From positions 213,330,546 to 213,394,545 of the forward strand of contig NC_080670.1 in assembly GCF_030247195.1 (NCBI RefSeq): a stretch of 64,000 nt of DNA, given 5' to 3'. This document shows positions 1-10,559 of this stretch, piece by piece. The position numbers were made by a program, and so were the translations under genes. Every line of letters starts with the position of its first letter. Within the stretch, counting starts at the first letter, position 1. The stretch is from Topomyia yanbarensis. Taxonomy: Eukaryota; Arthropoda; Insecta; Diptera; Culicidae. A model generated the notes under the pieces. It searched no databases and was not told where the DNA came from. It saw only the letters and a program-made list of their open reading frames with translations.

Positions 1-54
1 AATCATAACTATCTACACACCGAACCAGAGAAGACGTGTTTCCGTATCCCTACA
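1..54 (+). repeat. 5' LTR, 3'-terminal 54 bp only
   Basis: Bases 1-54 are identical to 4797-4850 and end in CTACA, the terminal sequence of the 3' LTR. The rest of the 5' LTR lies upstream of the window. Confidence 0.9.
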
Positions 55-56
55 TT

Positions 57-69
57 TGGCGACGAGGAT
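57..69 (+). other. putative tRNA primer-binding site of the LTR element
   Basis: TGGCGACGAGGAT starts two bases after the end of the 5' LTR, where a minus-strand primer-binding site is expected. The TGG start pairs with a tRNA CCA end. Which tRNA is used was not determined. Confidence 0.6.
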
Positions 70-159
70 AAAATAGTGGAGCTGAAAAGAGATGGCTTGG
101 CCGATGGTTTGTATTATTGAATATAAAGTCCCAAATCCAAAGGTTTACCGTAAAAGAAA

Positions 160-410
160 AGATATTGCGGGACCTGACGAATTAAACTTTGCAGGCTGAC
201 TCCCACAAAAAAAAGAAAAAGAAATATGAAAATTGTGGAACCTGGCAATATTTGCGGGCTGATTTCCATAGTTATGGAACCTGGCAATATTTGCAGGCTG
301 ATTTCCATAGCAACGGAAAATTATGGAACCTGCAAAGTTTGCAGACTGATTTCCATTTCTGAGAAATTACGAAACCTGGCAAAGCTTGCAGGCTGATTTC
401 CATAACTAGA
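160..410 (+). repeat. degenerate tandem repeat in the LTR-element leader
   Basis: About five imperfect units of roughly 38-50 bp follow each other. Each contains a form of GCAGGCTGATTTCCAT preceded by AACCTGGCAA. They lie between the primer-binding site and gag, so they are part of the 5' untranslated leader of the element. No protein-coding meaning is visible. Confidence 0.75.
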
Positions 411-500
411 ACTACTTACAGGCTATAAATTGTGTGCGAAGCCTGAATACTAACATAATGATTCTCGCGAAGTTAATCATTATCATTTTAATCTGTATAG

Positions 501-1755
501 GTAAACCCGTTTGTACCTCCTTTCATCGAAGATGCAGAAGGCTCTATTCCATTACGCTGGGAAAAATGGAGAGAGCATTTCGATGCATACCTAGCGTGGA
601 AAGATATTGATGATCACGAGGAAAAGTATAAAACATTAATGTTGTTTGGCGGTCCAGATGTTCGGAAAATTGCTGGCAAGGTACAACAAGATGAAGAACA
701 TCCCTTGGAGAATAGATACCACGCAGCCATACAACTATTAAATGAATATTTCATACCAAGCGTATCAAAAGCATACGAGCGACAGAAGTTTAGGCAAATG
801 TCACCAGGTCCACACGAGAAGCTTGACGCTTTTGTTATCAAATTAAAAAAGTAAGTGGCCAATTGTGACTATGGCAATCAAGTTGATAGCATCATAGTGG
901 ACCAAATCATTATGACAACTAAGGACATGAGCCTGAAAAGGAAATGTTTGGAACGAGATCATAGTCTAGAAGAGGTATTGGCTATCGGGCGAGCCCACGA
1001 GTCTGTAGATTTCCAACTAAGCGGATGGAACAACATCGATGCAGAAAAGCCTATTAAAAACTCAACAGAAACCGAGCAGAAGTCCTGTGAAGACAACATC
1101 TTGAAAGTGAACGCAAGAAATAAAATTATAAAATATTCCAGATGTCATCGATGCGATGGGCGTCATGATCCTAACACGTGCACAGCTAAATCGCTCAAAT
1201 GTAATAGCTGCAATCGGATCGGTCATTTTGCGCGTTGTTGTTTCTTGAAACGCAAGAAATTCGACAATCTGACGAAACATCAGCCAAATGAGTATCAACA
1301 AAAGCGGAAGCGATTTGTACGAGAAATTCAAGATGTCAGCGAATCAAATAAGGACAACGAAAAAGAAGTGTTTGATCTATTTCATCTTGGTGCCAAGAAG
1401 CGGTCCGTAAAGGCAAGTGTAGGAGGAGTGTCTATACTGCTAATCATCGATACTGGAGCAGATGAGGACGTTCTAAGTGAGGCGGATTGGAAGTTATTAA
1501 AACAAATAGGATTTGAAGCGTACTCGACGAAAAAAGGCAGCAATAAAGTTTTTAACGCCTATGGATCTAATAAGCCGCTACATGTACTAGGAGAGGTCGA
1601 AACGGAGGTTTCATTCAACAACAAGTGTGCAGATACCACGTTCTATGTTATACAAGGCGGAAAATGTTCTCTACTATCTGGGGATACTGCGATAAAATTG
1701 GGGCTAGTTCAATTTGTGCAAACTCTGAACAATGAGATTTTCCCCTGTATCAGTG
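501..1755 (+). pseudogene. gag: gag-protease exon of the LTR retrotransposon (one in-frame stop)
   Basis: One reading frame runs from 501 to 1755, interrupted only by TAA at 852-854. The front half is capsid-like. Two zinc knuckles follow near 1139-1235, the first CX2CX3HX4C and the second CX2CX4HX4C. A retropepsin domain follows with the catalytic IDTGAD near 1447 and the LLSGDTA flap-side motif near 1670. No ATG opens the frame before 639, although capsid-like codons begin right after a splice-acceptor-like TATAG at 500; gag may therefore start from a leader exon. The unspliced frame stops at 1764-1766, just after a donor-like GGTAAGG. Capsid and protease assignments come from motif order and are secure; whether the stop is bypassed is unknown. 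Confidence 0.88.
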
Positions 1756-1853
1756 GTAAGGATTAGTGCTGCTTAGTCAATCTGATTACTATTTCAATTT
1801 ACTTCAATATAATATTTATTCTGAGATTAAATGCTGATGTTTTATTCATACAG
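1756..1853 (+). other. apparent 98-bp intron between protease and reverse transcriptase
   Basis: The segment starts with GTAAGG and ends with a T-rich stretch and CATACAG. Removing it fuses the protease frame directly to the polymerase frame at a point that reads as the normal start of a Ty3/gypsy RT region. Both flanking frames have stops inside the segment and do not overlap, so ribosomal frameshifting cannot join them. Confidence 0.75.
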
Positions 1854-4389
1854 GGATTGAGGCAAACATAAAAATTGATAAAAGTATCCCCCCAGTTCGC
1901 CAAAGTTTGAGACGCATCCCATTTCCCCTTGAAGAGTTGACATTGAAAAAACTGAAAGAGCTTGAGCAGCAAGATATCATTGAGCGCGTAAATGAAGCAT
2001 CTGAGTGGGTGTCACCAATGCTAGTAAAACGAAAGAGCTTAGATGAGGTTAGAATTATTATTGACTTGCGGGAAGCAAACAAAGCTGTTATTCGAGAAGT
2101 TTCCACTATTCCACTTCCTACATTAGAGCAAATGATACAGAAAATTGGTGGAAACAATATATTCACAAAACTAGACATTAGACAAGCTTTTCATCAAGTT
2201 TTGTTGAAAAAGGAATGTCGGTATATTACCACCTTCATATCTCCGCTGGGCTTGATGCGCTACAAACGACTCATGTTTGGCCTCTCAGCAGCTCCAGAAC
2301 TTTTTCAGAAAGTGATGGAGACGATTTTCGCCGAGTTCCCGTGGCTCATTATATTCATTGACGATATTCTGATTTGCGCCAAAGACGAAAATGAGCTTGC
2401 TCATAAAACTAACATGATATACAAGCGATTGCAAGAATACAACGTGCTTATAAATTTTGAAAAAGTCGAGAAAAACATTAAGGAAATTGATTTTGTTGGA
2501 TATCATATCTCCAGTAAAGGAATATCCGTATCTCGTGAAAAATTGGCAGCAATTGAACGTTTAGAACCTCCCAGGTCATCGGAAGAAGTAAGAAGTTTCC
2601 TGGGATTAGTCAATTTTGTACATCGACATATACCTGACATGGCTACAATAACACATTCTCTCAACTTACTGACTCGTAAAGGAACACCATTCATTTGGAA
2701 ACCAATCCATCAAGAAGCCTTCAATCAAATCAAATCTATTTTACTAGAACGGAAAACTCTTGGGTTTTATCATCCGAATGATGAAACATTCGTGATAGCA
2801 GATGGGAGCCCAGTAGGTTTAGGCGCTATTTTAATTCAACGAGGAAAAGATAAACAAAATCGAATTATTTGCTACGCTTCGAAGACTTTAACACAAATCG
2901 AACAAAAATATGCACAAACCGAACGTGAAGCATTAGCCTTGGTGTGGGCCTGTGAAAAATTCTATTACTACCTTTATGGAAAATTTTTCTGGTTAATAAC
3001 TGATCACAAACCCTTAGTCGTTATATTCGGCGAACGATTGAAACCTTCTCCCCGTATAGAGCGCTGGAAATTACGGTTAATGTCTTATGATTTTAAAATT
3101 ATCTACCGACCAGGGAAAGGAAATATTGCAGATCCCCTTTCACGCTTGTGTCAATCCATTCCTGACCACGGCACAAGTTTTGACGAGGAAGTTGAAAGAA
3201 TTGTTAGAATGGTAGCTGTTGATGTGTGTCCAATAGCAATATCTTTAGATGAAATAATAACTGCTACTAAAGAGGATGATGAATTGCAAGAGCTTATCCG
3301 TTGGTTACCCTACAGTCCACGACGCTGGCCGAAAACATTAATCAGATACAAGAAGTTGGCTGAAAGCCTCACGAGTGATGAAACAGTAGTCATGAAAGCA
3401 CAACGAATCATCATACCTAGATCGATACAGAAACGTACTTTACATCTAGCACATGATCCTCACCTTGGAATATCTTCAATGAAACGTCGACTAAGAGCGA
3501 AAGTATGGTGGACAGGAATGGACCAGATGATAGAAGAATTCGTCCAGTGCTGTTCAGGTTGCATTCTGGTGTCTGAACCCAACATCCAACCAATTTCCAG
3601 AATTGAAATGCCAAACAAACCTTGGAAAAAGATCGCGATAGACTTCACAGAAGTTCCAGGAGGTCACCATCTATTAGTAATTACCGACTATTTCTCAAGA
3701 TACATTGAAGTTGTAATCATGGCTTCAATGACAGCCAAGATCACGATTGTAAAATTAAGAGAAATCTTTGCACGATTTGGCTACCCAACAGAAATAGTGT
3801 GCGACAATGGTCAACCATTCTCTTCAGAAGATTTGTTTTTCAAATGGAATAACTATTAAACACACAGTTCCATACGCTCCTTTTCAAAATGGACTAGTGG
3901 AAAGGCAAAATCGTACAATACTTAAAACAATAAAAATAAGTGTAACAATGGGACGTGATTGGAAGACGGACCTTCAAGACTTTTTACACGCGTATCGGGC
4001 AACACCACATACAACTACGAATTATTCGCCTTCCGAGCTTATGTTTGGATGGAACATTCGGGACAAACTACCTGAAATAAAGCGAACGGTAGATATAAAG
4101 AAAGCAAAAGAAAATGACGAGCGTTCAAAGGAAAAAGGAAGAAAATATACAAACATGAAAAAAGGAGCGAAACCGTGTAACACTGATATAGGAGATCACG
4201 TTATTGTAAAGAACTTAATAAAAAAGAACAAGCTAACTACCACATTCAATCCAGAAGAACACGTTGTTATACAACGAGAAGGGACAAGATTATACCTCAA
4301 GAACTTAGAAACTGGTGTTATTACAAATCGTCACGTTAATCATACGAAGTGGGTTGTTAACAATAACCCATTAATAAATACTGCACATG
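1854..4389 (+). pseudogene. pol: pol exon: reverse transcriptase, RNase H, integrase (one frameshift)
   Basis: The first frame covers 1854-3859 and encodes RT with the FIDD catalytic box near 2353. RNase H follows with IADGS near 2796, a TEREALA box near 2920 and TDHKPL near 3000. The integrase HHCC zinc domain lies near 3440-3560. The integrase core starts with Asp in AIDFTEV near 3640 and the second Asp in VCDNGQPF near 3800. A 1-bp insertion or 2-bp deletion in the T-rich stretch 3825-3845 shifts the frame. The third catalytic residue, Glu in GLVERQN, is read in the next frame (3807-4418) near 3900. The exon probably ends at 4389 before GTATCA. All expected catalytic boxes are present, so the element was active recently. 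Confidence 0.9.
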
Positions 4390-4463
4390 GTATCATTTTA
4401 AATATTTTAATCACTTAAAACAAATAAATTCCACATCGAATTAACTTACATTAATTCTTCCAG
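4390..4463 (+). other. apparent second intron (74 bp) in pol
   Basis: The segment begins GTATCA and ends in CTTCCAG. The codon is split G/AA and the frame continues open for about 70 further codons after the acceptor. Without splicing, translation ends at 4416-4418. Confidence 0.55.
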
Positions 4464-4678
4464 AAAAAGTTTCAAACCCTGAAAACAATCATAAGGCAGA
4501 AATGGTACGCGAACCATTAAATATCGAAAAATTTAACGAATCAAGATTACCAGAAACTAGTGAAAAAAATTACAATCTGGATCAAGCCAGAAACGACCAC
4601 ACCCGTTCAGCGAAAGAAGAAGCAAGCGAAAAATTTGCATCCCTTCATATCTTAATAATTATCATTTTAATTAAATAG
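4464..4678 (+). CDS. C-terminal pol exon of the LTR retrotransposon (predicted)
   Basis: After the acceptor at 4463 the frame is open to TAG at 4676-4678. The translation is Glu-, Asn- and Lys-rich with no recognisable domain, as is usual for integrase tails. It is included only because the splice phase fits the integrase frame. The end of this exon resembles the sequence just before gag: ATTATCATTTTAAT, then ATAGGTAAA, is found near 478-504 and again near 4661-4683. Confidence 0.45.
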
Positions 4679-4723
4679 GTAAAAGAAATAATTAAATTAG
4701 AAATTAGTGAATCATATACTATT

Positions 4724-4739
4724 AAAAGATGGGAGAGAT
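4724..4739 (+). other. polypurine tract of the LTR element
   Basis: AAAAGATGGGAGAGA lies immediately upstream of the TGTAG start of the 3' LTR, the normal place for plus-strand priming. Confidence 0.7.
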
Positions 4740-4850
4740 TGTAGTAATCTAGTAGACTATGAAATGTATTGAGGTGAGATTGACATAATAAAACTGAATC
4801 ATAACTATCTACACACCGAACCAGAGAAGACGTGTTTCCGTATCCCTACA
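4740..4850 (+). repeat. 3' LTR (111 bp)
   Basis: The LTR starts TGTAG and ends CTACA, giving inverted terminal dinucleotides TG/CA. An AATAAAA signal lies near 4788. LTRs this short are unusual for most Ty3/gypsy elements and typical of Mag-type elements. Confidence 0.88.
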
Positions 4851-5088
4851 CAAACATAAAACAAAAATTACTACACCTATCTGATTACACAAAACCGTTC
4901 ACAAACGCAAAACTATATAAAAATTTACAAACTAAATGTGAACGGTATCGAACAGCGGTGAGCATAACTTTAACGTAAACAATACACTCTACGGAGTGTA
5001 TACGTAAAAAAGGGTATATTTCCACCCAGTGCTAAATTGTTACCCTGACGGGTTACAAACTGCAAGGTACCCTGAAATGAAAATGAGG

Positions 5089-5565
5089 TTATGATTTAAT
5101 GAGAAAATCAAATAGTTTTCCGTGTATTGTATTCACCGTGGTTTCTTCCTGTTCCTGTACCGGTGTCTGTAATGTCACACTCTGAAGATCATGCGCTGCA
5201 GGTATAAACTCGTTAAAATTTTTCGGCGTATGTGTTTTTGCACTCGAATTTGGAGTGAAATCTTTACGGGGTTTCTTCGCAGGAATAATAAGAGGAGCAA
5301 TTGACCGTTCATCTGCTTCGGTATCAGAGAGTGCCTCCATCTTTTGGAGCTCAGTTTCTGCTTCCGTCAGTGTGCGGTACTGGCGCTTCACGACGCACTG
5401 AATCCGTTGCCAGTTAGAGGCAGGAAGAGAATTCTCGTCTCGCATCAATTTTGCTGCACTCGTAGTCTTTGGCCACCAGAGGATTCCACTTTTTTCCCAG
5501 CCGGAAGGAACGATACTGAGGCACTGCTCTCCATCCTCAATGGTTTGCAGTACTTTAAACGGCAT
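5089..5565 (-). CDS. exon of a multicopy insect hypothetical gene (DUF4806-associated N-terminus?)
   Basis: A 158-codon minus-strand frame opens with MPFKVLQTIEDG and contains SGWEKSGILWWPK. This FKV...W...WPK block resembles the N-terminal region of many repetitive arthropod proteins that carry a C-terminal DUF4806 domain; that domain is not present here. The rest is charged and contains a Lys/Pro-rich stretch that could be a nuclear localisation signal. The ATG is preceded on the minus strand by TTTATTTTCTAG/G, so this is probably an exon that begins at a splice acceptor. The natural 5' flank has been displaced by an insertion (5587-7510). The family link is from memory of the motif and is only moderately secure. 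Confidence 0.45.
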   Translation of the reverse strand: MPFKVLQTIEDGEQCLSIVPSGWEKSGILWWPKTTSAAKLMRDENSLPASNWQRIQCVVKRQYRTLTEAETELQKMEALSDTEADERSIAPLIIPAKKPRKDFTPNSSAKTHTPKNFNEFIPAAHDLQSVTLQTPVQEQEETTVNTIHGKLFDFLIKS

Positions 5566-5586
5566 CCTAGAAAATAAATATTTGTA
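5562..5586 (+). repeat. left 25-bp target-site duplication
   Basis: Identical to 7511-7535 and containing the sequence around the exon start of the 5089-5565 gene. It marks the left side of a 1.9-kb insertion. Confidence 0.75.
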
Positions 5587-7510
5587 AGCCGTGTGGTGTC
5601 CGGCGGGCTGAAATCTTTTTGCACTATTTCAACCAAGAATAGAACCTCTGGGAACTGCTCCCATGTCGTAAGAGGCGACTAACAACATGCTAGGAGTTCC
5701 TAGGCCGACGTTTTGCTCCGTACCGAAGACTTAATCTGGACGGACCTTAAGGTTTTCCATATTACCCTCTTTCCAGTCTGTATTTAGTGAATCACTGACA
5801 TATACTGCTCCTTTTCTGATTCGCCTTTCTTGATTGTGTACCAACGTTTTAAGTTTCTTCTGGCGGTTGTATATTAGCCGTAAATGACGAAATCTAATTC
5901 TACACTAAGTAACAGAATATATTAATATACCGGCACTTCCACGCCAAGGTTTAACTTCCAAAGCTTTGGTTTAAAAACCGTTTTTAAAAAATGGAAACTT
6001 TCATGTAGGAAATTTATTGAATTGGCCTAAGATGGAGCTGTCGAATTTCACAAAAAGCTTTTTATGTTGCAAGTGATCTGTAGTTGTGTTAAATTAGGTA
6101 TTTTTCTATTATATTTGGAACCGTCTACCAACAAATCTACATTTACGAATACCTCCAAAAGTGACTCCTTGAGGTCTCATGAAGGCCTGACACTAGCTTT
6201 ATGATACTTTTGCTTTTCTAAACAGTAATAAAAATCTCAACATTCAAGAACTTCACTTTGTCAGAAAATGTAGGGCCATCGGAAGCTAAAACTTCGTAAA
6301 ATCGCACTCCTGGTCCTTTTTTCAGTGCAGTACTCTACGTCACTCGTTCAAATTTGCACCGCTCTTATGGTAGTCGGTATTTGCTAGTATTACTGTTCTC
6401 CCATCCATTCTGGTAGTCAAACGGTGGGATAGCAAAATTCTTACAAGTTTCCTATCTCATGCCTCCACGCGAGTCTAAGTCTATTGATGACATTTGGTCC
6501 TTAGACCGCAGAATGAGAGGGTGCGAACAGAATGAGAGGGTGCGAACAGATCTAGTCTAGAAAACATTGCCGTAAAAATGAATAGTTGATCGGAAATTAG
6601 CCCCAATACGACTAATCTGACTAGTATCTATGAACACGGGTCAATACGTATTGAAAATTCGCCGCGTCTGTTTTTATGAACCTAATTTAAAGCTCCGTTA
6701 TTGCTAACAAGCCCGTGCATCAGGTTAACAATCCTTTATATTTCCCTTCAGTGTTCGGTATTATCGCTCGTATACTTGTATTCCACAAACAATCCGATAT
6801 GGAAAATAAGAAATACTTTCCTTGATTTATAACATCTCTCGCTATTTTTGCCTGTATAATGTGTTATCACTCGGTAGTTTTCAAGCCAATAAATATATCG
6901 TAGAGAAGAAGTAGCGAATTCTGTCCAAATACTGTTGCAATAAATAGTGATCCGGCCCATTACGCGGATAAGATTAGCTTTTATAGGCAATACTCCCACG
7001 GTCGGCCGTGTGGAGTTCAAATTGCTTTTGTTTAGGGAACATAGTATACTCTCGGTAGCCGGCTGCCCAGAGCTTAAAAATAACCAAAAACTAAACAAGA
7101 TCATCTCTTTTTCGAGTGATCGTGCACTCGAAGACTAACTAAACAACTACCTAATAAAACATGCTTTACAGGTCGCATCGTTTGCTTGGAGCGAATCCTA
7201 GACCTGATACCCTTCCAAACCACCAACTCCGCGACACCTATGGAAGAGTCTGATGAATCGTCGTCCTTCCGTTAAGTAGGTGGAGCATCAACACTTCCCG
7301 TCTACCTTATCCTTTATCCTTCCCCGTGAACGATGGAGATGGGGGCGGCCGGCAATGATGGCTATCATGCTGTTGAGGTTTTAATATGGGTCGGATTGGT
7401 ATGAATTCCTACTTACCACTTCCTAAGCAACTCTTATTAGATAATCAGCAGTCAAACATGATGAAGTCAGTGTGCAATCCGCCAAAATCATCGTCACAAC
7501 GCAACGCAAC
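5587..7510 (+). mobile_element. LINE-like insertion with 25-bp target duplications
   Basis: The 1,924-bp block lies between two identical 25-bp direct repeats. It ends in a short CAACG-type tandem tail just before the right repeat, a common 3' end for non-LTR elements, so the orientation is plus. No long frame or RT motif is visible; short open stretches (for example 6748-7104 on the minus strand) are not convincing. Segments near 5640-5750 and 7170-7440 look like untranslated LINE sequence. A local duplication of CAGAATGAGAGGGTGCGAA occurs at 6510-6550. The family is unknown to me. Confidence 0.6.
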
Positions 7511-7535
7511 GCATCCTAGAAAATAAATATTTGTA
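7511..7535 (+). repeat. right 25-bp target-site duplication
   Basis: Identical to 5562-5586; the pre-insertion chromosome continues from 7536. Confidence 0.75.
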
Positions 7536-8152
7536 TATACTGATCTAACACTGTATTAAATACAATATTTACTTGATTTAAATTTAGCTCAACTGGCTGC
7601 CTGTCAACGGTAGTTTGTTTAATTTTCTGTGGTAATTACCAAGATGATGCATATAGGTGGGCTTAGGCTTTTTTATTTACTGATGCGGTTGTCAAACTTG
7701 AGAAGCGAAATAATAAAACCGATTACATAATATCTTTCATTTTGATATATGATAAAATACAAAATTAACTATTTAGTGGATAAATTTTATGGTGTCTATT
7801 GAGATTGCGGTTTATCATTGCATATAGTAAAATTTACTCAAAACCAACGAGCATAGATTCAGACAAAAAGCGCAAATCAGAAGTGTAAATCTCAAACAAA
7901 ATGGTTTTCAACACTTGAGATAATCTTCAAGCATTGTGAATAACGTTTTGTATTTTGCTAGGTTTATTAGATAGCATACGATAACAGAAATCGACACTTA
8001 ACGATGGTTAATCTAAATTTGTGATTGGTTGTTTTGGTTTCCATGGCAGTGATGCTGACAACACAAAGATGTCATCTGTGACAGGGTATGGTAGCCGCTG
8101 CTTGATAGAACCGACTTCATTTCAGGTTGTTCCTATTAAAATACTATTAGGC

Positions 8153-8294
8153 TGTGCACGCTAACAAGGTCGACATCAATTTGACTTTTACTGTGAGCCG
8201 TGTTTACCAACATTGCTTCATAGCTAAATGGTAGTGTTGGTAAACACGGCTGACAGTAAAAGTCAAAGTTATGTCGACTTTGTCAGCGTGCACA
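8153..8294. repeat. 142-bp foldback hairpin
   Basis: About 60 bases from TGTGCACGCT to CCAACA are repeated almost perfectly in inverted orientation around a loop of roughly 18 bases. It is nested in the 7638-8939 TIR element. It could be an independent foldback insertion or a structured part of that element. Confidence 0.8.
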
Positions 8295-8643
8295 AACTAC
8301 TGCCCTTGTTTGTGATATAGTTGCACGGGATTTTCTCACACATACAGATGCCGTTTTTGCTTGACCTCCAAACTGAGTCAGGCTGCAACCCCAACCACTG
8401 TCAGTTCATACGGTTTGACAGCACGGCATGAGATTTTGCTTTTGCAGCTGTCACATTCAAACTGTTTTGCAATCCACGTTTTAGAAGCTTCTCTAGAGTC
8501 AACAGAAGCCAAGAACTCGCTTCTGTTTACTTCGGCTTGCTACCAAAAGAAGACAATAATCGAAGAATCGAATACAAAAACGGCTGTGAAGTATTTTCTC
8601 CCTGTTTAAGCAGTCGGGATTCTGGCTGACTTCCGCCAATTTA

Positions 8644-8684
8644 AATGACACAACCAATTTTGACTTGGAATCGGTTGTGTCATT
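8644..8684. repeat. 12-bp-arm hairpin in the TIR element
   Basis: AATGACACAACC at 8644-8655 pairs perfectly with GGTTGTGTCATT at 8673-8684. It is flanked on both sides by similar CTGACTTCCGSC sequences in direct orientation. Confidence 0.7.
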
Positions 8685-8939
8685 CTAGTCTGACTTCCGG
8701 CGGAATTCATTGCGAGTTCTAGCTCAAATTGCAGACGAGTCTCACTGGGCTATTTCTTCTATTACTGGAACAAACCTACCATGTTAGAATAAAGCAGTTA
8801 CAGATTTAAAAGTATTCTGTAGAAAAAAAGTCAGAAAATTATCGAAAAAACATCAGCATTATTTTCTATTTTACTAGTCAAATTTGACAACCGCATCGCT
8901 ACCTAGTAATGATACCCACCTTTCATGTATCATCTTGGT

Positions 8940-9960
8940 TGAAGTCGCTGTCAAAATAATTAAAACCTGCAAGCAGTGATTGATCCCAACATATAACTTC
9001 TCGATCTTAACATTGACCTGAAAGTGCTATGACAAACCTAATAGTTATATAATTTTCTTCGTTATTACCAACTCAGAAACGCGTGTCCTATGGAAGTAAT
9101 TTTGGAGTGTAGTGAGTTTTATTGAAAAAATATGTCGTCTAGAATTGAAAATGACAAGACGCTAGGAAAAATTTCACAAATATGTACTTTTTCGTTCGAT
9201 TGAGCGATGGTGTTCAACGTTTCGAGACATTTTATTAATAAATAAGTTCACTTTTTAACCAATCAAAGAATTTCTAATAAGAATTGAATTACGTGTAATT
9301 TTAATTTTCGTCGAAATTTTTTCACAAAATATTCATTTTCAGCCGAATTCATGGGGCGCAATTATTTTGAGCTTCTTTTTCGTGATATTTCACCATAAAA
9401 ATTAAATGGCATACCTTCAAACAAGCGTATATGTAACATAAATATCTATAAAGCACTTGGTTATTTGATTTTGGGGAATCAGACATAACTAACAATCTGA
9501 CATTTAATTTGATCATGGAAATTTAGCACTGTTGTTGAATAAAACCTAGATAAATTTTATTGAATACATTAACCCGTGGAGAAAATTCTGGTTAAAACTG
9601 AAAGTTATAACATAGTAAGCATAAGAAGCTTTTAGGAATGTTTCATTTAAGCTGTAGGTAGTTTTATTATGATTTTATAGCGCACAAATAAAGGTTCTCT
9701 AAACTGTTGGGAGAGGGTTTTATGTTGAAGATATAAAATGGCGTTTTAAAGGTTAGATAAAACTATAACAAAACGTTTACTCCTAAAATAGCTCGCATAT
9801 CATGTTGTACTGATTACCATACAACTGGGCCAACTTGTTATAATATGGGATTATAGCAGCTCGTAAGAAGATGTTAAAACCATGGGGTAGGCATGGGTGG
9901 TTTTAAAGATTAGTTTTATCAAACGCTATAAAACTACAATATAACCAATATTGTTACTTG
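8940..9960. other. AT-rich stretch without recognised genes
   Basis: No open frame, repeat or RNA structure that could be named was seen. The sequence is AT-rich, like mosquito intergenic DNA. Confidence 0.6.
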
Positions 9961-9999
9961 GGGCAAGCACCCCAACCAAGCCAAGCCATAGAGCAATCC

Positions 10000-10370
10000 T
10001 GTGACCCGTTAACTACCATATGCTGGGTACCCGGGCACTGCGGAATCCGTGGTAATGAGGATGCTGGCCGCGAAAATTTTTGAGCACTTTATCACACTCA
10101 CTGGAGGACTCTTTGAGGCTACCCTCAGAAGATAAAGGGAGACCTCGAAAACCGAATAGAACAAAGAGTGCTTTCCCGCCTCCGCGAGGATCATACGAGC
10201 ATCACCCGCGTCAACCTTCCAGTATGCACAACTTGCGGCACAAGATTCACAGTGGAGCTCACTCAAAAACTGCCGGTAGTTCGAAAACCTGCGACGACAT
10301 CACAACTTGCCCTCCTCGTTTCGGGAAACACTAGCAAACGACCCAGCATACGAAAAGGCTTGCTTTCTTG
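10000..10370 (+). pseudogene. 3' fragment of a non-LTR retrotransposon (RNase H end)
   Basis: The stretch 10015-10075 translates to a CWVPGHCGIRGNEDAG box, the hallmark of the RNase H domain in I-, LOA- and R1-type LINEs. About 80 bases later a shifted frame gives VLSRLREDHTSITR followed by a CTTCGT pair (10168-10260), the usual post-RNase-H region ahead of a Cys-rich tail. Frames are shifted and stops intervene, so this is a dead copy. Confidence 0.8.
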
Positions 10371-10559
10371 AAAGATGCCAATCTTTTCAAATCCATCTAA
10401 GGCAGACCGTGAACGGGCTGACTTCACACCTTCCACCCACCATCACTACTCAGCGGGCCCTCCGCCACATTCGAACCGGGTGCTAAGGAGCTTCCTCCGT
10501 TGCCCCTCTACAAACCGCAAATTCCTAAGTCACCCACCACCATCGTTCAGCGGGTCCAC

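Larger units (their letters stand above)
1..4850 (+). mobile_element. Ty3/gypsy LTR retrotransposon, Mag-like, near complete
   Basis: The block holds, in order: the last 54 bp of a 5' LTR, a primer-binding-like site, a repeat-rich leader, gag with two CCHC knuckles, an aspartic protease, reverse transcriptase, RNase H, integrase, a purine tract and a 111-bp 3' LTR. RNase H before integrase is the Ty3/gypsy order. Very short LTRs and two zinc knuckles are typical of the Mag lineage; the lineage call is inference from those traits. The 54 visible bases of the 5' LTR are identical to the 3' LTR, which suggests a young insertion. Even so, gag has one in-frame stop and pol one frameshift. The left boundary and target duplication lie outside the window. 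Confidence 0.93.
7638..8939. mobile_element. 1.3-kb non-autonomous TIR element
   Basis: Left arm 7638-7697 starts ACCAAGATGATGCATATAGG and ends in GATGCGGTTGTCAAA. The reverse complement of 8881-8939 starts ACCAAGATGATACATGAAAGG and ends in the same GATGCGGTTGTCAAA block. The interior has no credible coding frame beyond an 82-codon open stretch at 8361-8609. It carries two further hairpins (8153-8294 and 8644-8684). No clear target duplication is visible. The superfamily is not determined. Confidence 0.65.

Noticed and set aside
1767..1853. Programmed frameshift between protease and RT
   Set aside because: The two frames do not overlap; stops at 1764-1766 and 1835-1837 lie between them, so a shift cannot bridge them.
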